Shown here one piece after another: positions 58,314-64,000 of a stretch of DNA of 64,000 nt. The notes beneath the pieces were generated by a model. The model was not told where the DNA came from. It worked only from the letters and a program-made list of their open reading frames with translations, and made no database searches. The first letter of the stretch is position 1, and every line of letters starts with the position of its first letter. The stretch is taken from positions 1 to 64,000 of the forward strand of contig CAZFXN010000010.1 of assembly GCA_964523015.1 (NCBI GenBank). The letters run 5' to 3'. The position numbers and the translations under genes are program-made. The DNA comes from JAWXBT01 sp964523015 (GTDB lineage: Bacteria; Bdellovibrionota_C; UBA2361; J135).

Positions 58314-58331
58314 TACCTAAGCCTACCTAAG
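58314..58331. repeat. Short duplication at the stop of the glutaredoxin-like gene
   Basis: TACCTAAG is repeated at 58314-58321 and 58324-58331, separated by two bases. On the minus strand this duplicates CTTAGGTA, which includes the last codons and part of the TAG stop (58323-58325) of the gene. Confidence 0.65.
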
Positions 58332-58862
58332 ATCAAATGAGTCTTCTTTAGGATTCTTATCAGTACCTGAATTTGTGCGGCTATTAGTATTAGTACCGCG
58401 AAGATCAAAGTCAGATAAGCTAAAATCGTCTGAACGAGATGTCTCAGAGGGTTCAAAGATAGCGTTTAAAATTGATTCATCAAAACCTACAATTTTACGT
58501 CTAGTTCCATCAGTGTACTCAACAATTACAATAGGTGGTCGTTCATTACTTAAAATCACTCCTGGAATGCCAGTCAACGTAAGAAAACTATATTGCTTGT
58601 CATATTTGACACCCTTTTCATTTAATAGTGCGATGACCTTATCGCAATCAGAACAGAAAGATTTAACATAAACAGTTATTTTTTGGATTCGTGAATACTC
58701 AACAGTTACCTCATTGGATCTAGATTTTTTATGCTTAGGAGGTGGTTTTGGTATTACCTCTACTGATTCCCAGGGTGGTGGATCATAGGGTTCTCCCATT
58801 AATGAAATAGGTAAAAAACTAAGTAAAACTAGCAGAATATGTAATTTTGTTATGTTACTCAT
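58323..58862 (-). CDS. Exported glutaredoxin-like protein
   Basis: This 179-residue protein (ATG at 58862; a TTG two codons upstream is an alternative) has an N-terminal hydrophobic signal sequence and Pro-rich linker PPPWESVEVIPKPPPKHK. The central domain (about 62-140) is thioredoxin/glutaredoxin-like: the CxxC is CSDC in VYVKSFCSDCDKVIALLNEKGVKYD, followed by a cis-Pro region RPPIVIVEYTDGTRRKIVGFDE. The C-terminal tail is Ser/Asn-rich with FDLRGT and FDLR at its two ends. A periplasmic disulfide reductase or metal-related role is plausible. It is convergent with the esterase. Confidence 0.75.
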   Translation of the reverse strand: MSNITKLHILLVLLSFLPISLMGEPYDPPPWESVEVIPKPPPKHKKSRSNEVTVEYSRIQKITVYVKSFCSDCDKVIALLNEKGVKYDKQYSFLTLTGIPGVILSNERPPIVIVEYTDGTRRKIVGFDESILNAIFEPSETSRSDDFSLSDFDLRGTNTNSRTNSGTDKNPKEDSFDLR

Positions 58863-59005
58863 AATCAATAAAGATTAACCCTATAGAATAGTTATACAAA
58901 TATTAAAACAATTGTGACACCAATTATAAATTATCCCGTAATTATAACGATTTATATAGATACGTAGCAGATCTACTCTAAAGAATTAGTTGTTGGAATT
59001 CAGGG

Positions 59006-60991
59006 ATGAGTATAAGTGGTATTAATTCAAATTTAGTAAGTGCGCTTACTAACATTAAAGACTCTTCATATCAAAGTGGATCGATAACTAGTAAATCAAG
59101 CAAGTCAAGCGAAGCGGCATTTAATGCAACAAAACTGCGTGCAAGTGCAGAGAATTTCTCAAATGCAATAATTAGGATTGATTCAGTTGAGAGCTTTTTA
59201 GAGTTGTCTAAGGATACACTTGAAAAATTAGAGAAGGTAGTTGATCAAGCACTTGTTTTGGCAAATAAGGCAACTCGCTACTCAACATCAGAAGCACAAA
59301 GAGCAAAACTAGATCGAGACTTTAAAAAACTTGGAGAGGAGTTTACTAAAATTGCAAAAGAAGTTTCAATTGATGGATATGATCTTCTAACAGAGGAGGG
59401 GATCTCAGGGGTATTTGAATTAGCAGGTCTTGATAAAGAACAATCTCGATCTTTGGCAAAGGTATTTAGTACTTTTGTGACAACAACAACCAGTGATGAA
59501 CTCGCAAGTGAGTCAATTAAAGGAAAGCCAGTCTCTGTTCCAAATGCCATACAGCCATCTACCCCAACAGAAAGCTTTACTATCACAAAAATCTCTTCAA
59601 ACACTGGAGGAACCGCACCTACAGTAGTGAAGAGCAGTTCAGTAAATACTGTTTTTGTTGATGACCAGGATCCAGTAAATCAAAATGGTGGATCCAATGA
59701 TACTGCAGTTATAGTTAGCGAATCAGGACATAGTCAGAGTATAACTTTTGCTACAGCAGATGTTGAGGTTTTAGCAACAAGTGAAAACAGTGGCTATTCC
59801 CTAATTCGTTCAACCCAAGATTTTCTTGGATATAATGGAAGTGGATTTGCTCAACTATATATAGCAAATGAGCAGGGGGTGGTTATTCATCAGGTTACTG
59901 ATTTTTCTGCTACAGTTAATATTGAATCTGCAGATCTGTCTAGTAATGGAGGGCAGGTTGTTTTTGTAACAACTGCTGATTTACTTGGTACTAATGCAGA
60001 TGGTTCTGATGAAGTTTACCGGGTAAAATCTGCTATAGAATCATTTGGAGATCCTTCGTCAAATGAAGTATCACAAATTACTGGATTTAATCTAAATGGA
60101 AATATTTCTAACCCTGTTAAGATAGATGAGTCAGGTACTAACCTTGCTTTTGATGGTACAGGTACATGGACTGCAGATGGATTGCAGATCCGCGGATTCG
60201 CATTGTATAATATCACAGGTGGAACATTTGACTTAACTCAGAGAGCTTCACAGAGAAGGCTCTTTAATTTTATCGATGCTGATACAGTTGCTATTTACAA
60301 TGCTAATACTAATGATGTTTCAACTCACGATCTTAACGCACTTACAAACACACTAGTTTTTCAACCTGGGGCAGGTATTTCTTTAGGTACAGTTAGTCAA
60401 AATGGATATTTTGCCTATAAGAATTCATCTAATGATATCTTAGCTGTTAATATAGCGTCAGGACTTACAACCGCAACTACTCTGGTTTATGATTCACAAA
60501 CTGGTGATTCTATAAGTTCTATCTCGATTAGTAACAATGCTAGTGGAAATCTTAAAGTCGCTGCAGCTGGTGTAATTGCGAATAAGAGTTCGCTTACTCA
60601 GGCCTATGTATTTAATGAAAATATTGTAAATACAACTGCAGTAACTTCAACTCCCGATAATTTGGAAAATATTTTTGATTATTCTCTTAAAAATAGATCG
60701 AATGCTTTTAGAGTAAAATCAGATCTGACAGCTCTAAAAGAACAGATTAAGATTAACAAATCTGCAGTACAAGAGGGAATCAATGTTCTAAAAGCAAACA
60801 GGGAATTAATTGTAGCAGTAACTGATTCATTTTTTAGATTGTCGAATGACTTAAACAGCATTACAGATGCCTCTAATACAGCTAAAAACTTGGTTAAATC
60901 ATTGCAGCAGTATGGACTCTCTCAAAAGGCAATGAATCAGATTGAAAATCTAGAACCAATTGCAGCAACTACGTTACTAGCGCAAGCATAG
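59006..60991 (+). CDS. Flagellin-like protein with beta-propeller-like central domain
   Basis: This 661-residue protein resembles flagellin at both ends. Residues 50-130 (VESFLELSKDTLEKLEKVVDQALVLANKATRYSTSEAQRAKLDRDFKKLGEEFTKIAKEV and DGYDLL) match the flagellin D1 helix pattern with the FNGxxLL motif. The C-terminal 110 residues form a long coiled helix ending in TTLLAQA, like the D0 end of flagellin. Residues about 190-545 are beta-rich with propeller-like repeats, for example SSNGGQVVFVTTADLLGTNADGSDEVYRV, replacing the variable D2/D3 domains. No flagellar gene is nearby. It could be an unusual filament or surface protein. The fold claims are by eye. Confidence 0.65.
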   Translation: MSISGINSNLVSALTNIKDSSYQSGSITSKSSKSSEAAFNATKLRASAENFSNAIIRIDSVESFLELSKDTLEKLEKVVDQALVLANKATRYSTSEAQRAKLDRDFKKLGEEFTKIAKEVSIDGYDLLTEEGISGVFELAGLDKEQSRSLAKVFSTFVTTTTSDELASESIKGKPVSVPNAIQPSTPTESFTITKISSNTGGTAPTVVKSSSVNTVFVDDQDPVNQNGGSNDTAVIVSESGHSQSITFATADVEVLATSENSGYSLIRSTQDFLGYNGSGFAQLYIANEQGVVIHQVTDFSATVNIESADLSSNGGQVVFVTTADLLGTNADGSDEVYRVKSAIESFGDPSSNEVSQITGFNLNGNISNPVKIDESGTNLAFDGTGTWTADGLQIRGFALYNITGGTFDLTQRASQRRLFNFIDADTVAIYNANTNDVSTHDLNALTNTLVFQPGAGISLGTVSQNGYFAYKNSSNDILAVNIASGLTTATTLVYDSQTGDSISSISISNNASGNLKVAAAGVIANKSSLTQAYVFNENIVNTTAVTSTPDNLENIFDYSLKNRSNAFRVKSDLTALKEQIKINKSAVQEGINVLKANRELIVAVTDSFFRLSNDLNSITDASNTAKNLVKSLQQYGLSQKAMNQIENLEPIAATTLLAQA

Positions 60992-61092
60992 ATTATCGTA
61001 TTGGTAAATATTTTTTTGATGAACACCTTGTAAGTAATTGAAATTTCAGTAACAATAATGCCTGACTACTAGCGAGGATACGATGTTCAGGT

Positions 61093-61161
61093 TGGAGGTA
61101 TTATTGTCGTTAAGTAGTTTAGAGGGAAGCCTTCAAAAGATGGAACCAACTTATACCTCCA
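61093..61161 (+). promoter_or_regulatory. Inverted repeat in the sucA leader
   Basis: TGGAGGTAT (61093-61101) and ATACCTCCA (61153-61161) form a perfect 9-bp inverted repeat, with an additional GTTGG/CCAAC pair inside, separated by about 50 bases. It lies directly upstream of the sucA start and could form a leader structure that hides or exposes a ribosome binding site. This is a pattern observation only. Confidence 0.4.
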
Positions 61162-61188
61162 GGGGCTAAATTAGGCCCAAAGTTTTTT

Positions 61189-63942
61189 ATGACTGATGAG
61201 TCGATGACACCATTTTCTACATTTGGTCCTAATGCTGGGCTAGCAAGGGAGATGTATCAAGCCTACCTAGTTGATCGATCCCTAGTCTCTGATACTTGGG
61301 CGACTTATTTTGATTCTATCTCACCTAATCATCTGGAGCAGCCATCACTAAAAGTCAATGGTCATGGGACCATCTCCACAATCTTAGCAAGCTCTGAGTC
61401 GTTAGAAACTCAGAGAAAAGTTTCCGATCTCATTTCATCATATAGATTGAGAGGGCATCTGCTATCGAACTTAAGCCCAATTAAGAGTTCTTACATCCCT
61501 AGGCCAGAAGCAAAGGATTTAGAGATCTCACTGCTTGGATTTACTGAAGCTGAATTAGCTCAGGAATTTCATTGCTCAGGACTTGCAGGGCAGGAAAAAA
61601 TGCAGCTTTCAAAAATCATTGAGGTCTTAAGACACGCTTATTGTGAAACTTTAGGTGCAGAATTTGCTCATCTTCATAAATTAGAAGAGCGAATCTGGAT
61701 GCAGGAAAAGATAGAGTCTCGTTGGATTAAGGGTGAAGCGTTATCGGCAAAGGAAAAAATTCAGGTGCTAGAGAGGCTTCTATACGCTGAGCACTTTGAG
61801 GATGAACTTCATAAGAAATATATTGGGCACAAAAGATTCTCTCTAGAAGGTGGCGAAACCCTCATACCGATGTTGCAGTACTTAATTGATGAAGGAAGCA
61901 AGCTCGGTGTTAAAGATATAGTGGTAGGAATGGCTCATAGAGGAAGGCTTAATGTCCTAGTTAATGTATTAAGAAAACCACTACTTGAAATTTTAAATGA
62001 GTTTGAAGACCAGAGTGTTTACTCATCAATGGGCTCAGGAGACGTAAAGTATCACCTTGGGTTTGAATCTGTTTTTAAAACTGTAGATGGCAATGACGTT
62101 AAGCTATCACTAGCAAGCAACCCATCTCACTTAGAGTTTGTTAATCCAGTAGTAGAAGGGATCTGTAAGGCCAAGCAGGATTTTGATTATTCAGATCAAA
62201 GGGAGGCAGTGCTACCTCTTATTCTTCATGGAGATGCTGCGGCAATAGGTCAAGGCGTAGTTATGGAAACTATGAACTTCTCTCTTTGTCGAGGTTATGA
62301 AACTAGTGGCTCAGTGCATGTCATTACGAATAACCAGATCGGATTTACTACTTATCCAGAGGAGAGTAGATCCTGTCCATACTCAAGTGAAATGATGAAA
62401 GCGGTGCAAGCACCCATTCTGCATGTGAATGCTGAAGATCCTGAAACATGTTGCTGGGCTATTCGAACTTCTATTGAGTTCCGTCAAAAATTTAAAAAAG
62501 ATGTAGTAGTCGATCTGTATTGCTATAGAAAATATGGTCATAACGAAGCTGACGATCCAAGCTACACCCAACCATTGATGTACAACGAAATTAGAGCGAA
62601 AGAGCAGATCTCTGAGATATATAGCCGATCACTTGTACAGCAAGGAGTTTTGACTGAGCAAAGCGTAGAGGAAATAAGTACAAACTATGTAAATAGTTTT
62701 GATATGACTTATAGCTCACGTAAAATTACACCTGTCACAGAGGCCTGTGCACTTTTTGGTAAAATTAACATACCAGTATCTAGAACATCTGCTCCGTTTG
62801 AAACGCTAAAATCTATTGCTCACACCTTTAAGGATTTTGAAGAGGGCTTTACTCCTCATCCAAAGCTTATAAAAATTCTCGAAACAAGAGTTGCAGCCTT
62901 TGAAGAAGGGAAGGGAATTGACTGGGCTTTTGGTGAAGCATTGGCATTTGGTGCATTAATGCTAGAGGGAGTTAACATTCGACTAAGTGGCCAGGATTCT
63001 ATTAGAGGTACTTTTAGTCACCGTCATTTAGGATTAAGAGATTTTAAGACTGGCGAACTTTACTACCCACTTCAAAAGTTATCTAACGATACAAAATTCG
63101 AAGTTTTCAACAGTATACTCTCTGAGGCTGCTGTTATGGGATTTGAGTTTGGATACTCAACCTTAGCTGCAAAAACACTAACAATGTGGGAAGCCCAGTT
63201 TGGAGATTTTGCAAATGGTGCTCAAGTTATCATCGATCAATTTATCGCTGCTTCAGAAGCAAAATGGGGTCAACTAAGTGGGCTTGTGTTGCTTTTACCT
63301 CATGGATATGAGGGGCAGGGCCCAGAGCACTCAAGTGCTCGACTTGAGAGATTCCTTCAGCTATGCGCGGAAGGAAATATGTCAGTATGTGTTCCAACAA
63401 CTTCCGCTCAGTACTTTCACCTACTGAGAAAGCAAGGGCTGTCATCTTTGAGAAGACCACTCATTATTATGACTCCTAAGAGTCTCTTAAGGAATGTAGA
63501 GGCTACTAACGAGGTTATTGATTTTAGTGATGGTAAATTTAAAAAAGTTTTTGTTGATGGAGAGCTAGATCCTTCAAAGGCTAAGTCAATATCGTTTACT
63601 TCAGGTAAGGTATGCTATGATCTAAGGAAGGGGTTTAAGGAGTTAGGTGTATCTAATACGATTAAAGTGCGAGTTGAGCAGCTCTATCCTTTTCCTGCTG
63701 AGGAAATTAAAGCCATTTTGACTAAATACTCAAAAGCCAGTAAATTCATCTGGGTTCAAGAAGAGCCACAAAATATGGGAGCTTGGACATTTTTTGAAAA
63801 GAATTTTAGAGAAAATTTCAAAGCAAATATCTCATATTTTGGAAGGCCTGAGGGAGCAAGTACTGCGGCCGGTTCCAATAAGCGTCATCTGCTTGAGCAA
63901 TCAAGACTAGTCAAAGATGCGATAGCTTTTCTAAAAGGTTAG
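61189..63942 (+). CDS. sucA: 2-oxoglutarate dehydrogenase E1 component
   Basis: SucA is the thiamine diphosphate-dependent E1 of the 2-oxoglutarate dehydrogenase complex (917 residues, the normal size). The N-terminal E1 signature PNAGLAREMYQAYLVD, the GMAHRGRLNVLVNVLRKP segment, the TPP-binding HGDAAAIGQGVVMETMNFS, the NNQIGFTT segment, and KYGHNEADDPSYTQPLMY are present, and the transketolase-like C-terminal domain ends with PEGASTAAGSNKRHLLEQ. The product succinyl-CoA feeds sucCD and sdhCAB encoded about 46 kb upstream. The E2 gene probably follows just beyond the window. Confidence 0.97.
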   Translation: MTDESMTPFSTFGPNAGLAREMYQAYLVDRSLVSDTWATYFDSISPNHLEQPSLKVNGHGTISTILASSESLETQRKVSDLISSYRLRGHLLSNLSPIKSSYIPRPEAKDLEISLLGFTEAELAQEFHCSGLAGQEKMQLSKIIEVLRHAYCETLGAEFAHLHKLEERIWMQEKIESRWIKGEALSAKEKIQVLERLLYAEHFEDELHKKYIGHKRFSLEGGETLIPMLQYLIDEGSKLGVKDIVVGMAHRGRLNVLVNVLRKPLLEILNEFEDQSVYSSMGSGDVKYHLGFESVFKTVDGNDVKLSLASNPSHLEFVNPVVEGICKAKQDFDYSDQREAVLPLILHGDAAAIGQGVVMETMNFSLCRGYETSGSVHVITNNQIGFTTYPEESRSCPYSSEMMKAVQAPILHVNAEDPETCCWAIRTSIEFRQKFKKDVVVDLYCYRKYGHNEADDPSYTQPLMYNEIRAKEQISEIYSRSLVQQGVLTEQSVEEISTNYVNSFDMTYSSRKITPVTEACALFGKINIPVSRTSAPFETLKSIAHTFKDFEEGFTPHPKLIKILETRVAAFEEGKGIDWAFGEALAFGALMLEGVNIRLSGQDSIRGTFSHRHLGLRDFKTGELYYPLQKLSNDTKFEVFNSILSEAAVMGFEFGYSTLAAKTLTMWEAQFGDFANGAQVIIDQFIAASEAKWGQLSGLVLLLPHGYEGQGPEHSSARLERFLQLCAEGNMSVCVPTTSAQYFHLLRKQGLSSLRRPLIIMTPKSLLRNVEATNEVIDFSDGKFKKVFVDGELDPSKAKSISFTSGKVCYDLRKGFKELGVSNTIKVRVEQLYPFPAEEIKAILTKYSKASKFIWVQEEPQNMGAWTFFEKNFRENFKANISYFGRPEGASTAAGSNKRHLLEQSRLVKDAIAFLKG

Positions 63943-63987
63943 TAGATAGTTTTCTAGTAAAATTGTTGTTTGAGTAGAAGAGGGTAA

Positions 63988-64000
63988 GTGATTCCTCAAT
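63988..64000 (+). CDS. Possible start of the next gene (sucB-like)
   Basis: AGAAGAGGG (63976-63984) is followed by GTG at 63988 that opens MIPQ before the window ends. The position after sucA fits the E2 subunit gene. Only four codons are visible, so identity is inferred from gene order alone. Confidence 0.3.

Overview
The window is an AT-rich chromosomal segment of a Gram-negative (diderm) bacterium. The diderm call rests on a complete tolQ-tolR-tolA-tolB-pal-cpoB run, an LpxL-type acyltransferase, several lipobox lipoproteins, a ZnuABC importer and an Mla-type ATPase. The gene style fits a deltaproteobacterial-grade lineage (Bdellovibrionota- or SAR324-like): type-B succinate dehydrogenase (SdhC-A-B), archaeal-type class I aldolase, LDH-like malate dehydrogenase and small FSF..IC..LG proteins. 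I cannot assign a taxon from sequence alone. A run of 10 N inside tolA shows that this is a scaffolded assembly, perhaps from a metagenome. I see no transposase, phage or CRISPR, and coding density is high.

Layout. 1-8.7 kb: a secreted protein, a lipoprotein overlapping nadK, recN, an M23 endopeptidase, a disturbed 0.75 kb spacer with a GC-rich YD/RHS-like scrap, and a pair of SPFH proteins, one membrane-anchored and one a lipoprotein. 8.7-15.2 kb: a TCA operon mdh-sucC-sucD-sdhC-sdhA-sdhB. 15.3-19 kb: tpx, a HigBA module beside a REP-like palindrome, a non-coding spacer with a strong hairpin, ndk, rlmN and a cold-shock protein. 19.3-25.3 kb: hybrid histidine kinase, dus, an mlaF-like ATPase, a Ski2-like helicase split in two ORFs, and convergent greB. 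25.3-29.9 kb: znuA-znuC-znuB, a CaCA cation exchanger and a gluzincin-like protease. 30-33.8 kb: class I aldolase, an A-type Fe-S carrier, a lipoprotein, and tpiA-gapA on the minus strand. 34-38.8 kb: the Tol-Pal operon. 38.8-42.4 kb: ribF-rluD-pgeF, two tiny ORFs, a DUF465 protein with a strong terminator, and an FSF-family protein. 42.5-49.7 kb: polyprenyl synthase, tRNA-Glu, a Yip1-like membrane protein, queG, yebC, a lipoprotein, lpxL, an M50 protease and a CorC-like protein. 50-64 kb: tviB-tviC-like sugar nucleotide genes, a secreted protein, guaA, a second hybrid kinase, a second FSF-family protein, an esterase, a periplasmic glutaredoxin-like protein, a flagellin-like protein with a propeller-like insert, and sucA.

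How the genes work together. Central carbon metabolism is strongly represented: sucA, sucCD, sdhCAB and mdh cover 2-oxoglutarate to oxaloacetate, and fba, tpiA and gapA cover lower glycolysis or gluconeogenesis. A second theme is envelope upkeep (Tol-Pal, LpxL, M23, SPFH pair, Mla ATPase, Znu).

Most unusual observations: (1) short tandem duplications that recur at gene 3' ends and copy the stop codon; (2) a flagellin D0/D1-like protein carrying a propeller-like central domain; (3) the helicase split exactly at an RGG-rich linker; (4) a coupled 8-codon leader and 40-codon membrane ORF; (5) strong hairpins in the ndk spacer and inside the start of cpoB; (6) two paralogous small FSF..IC..LG proteins.
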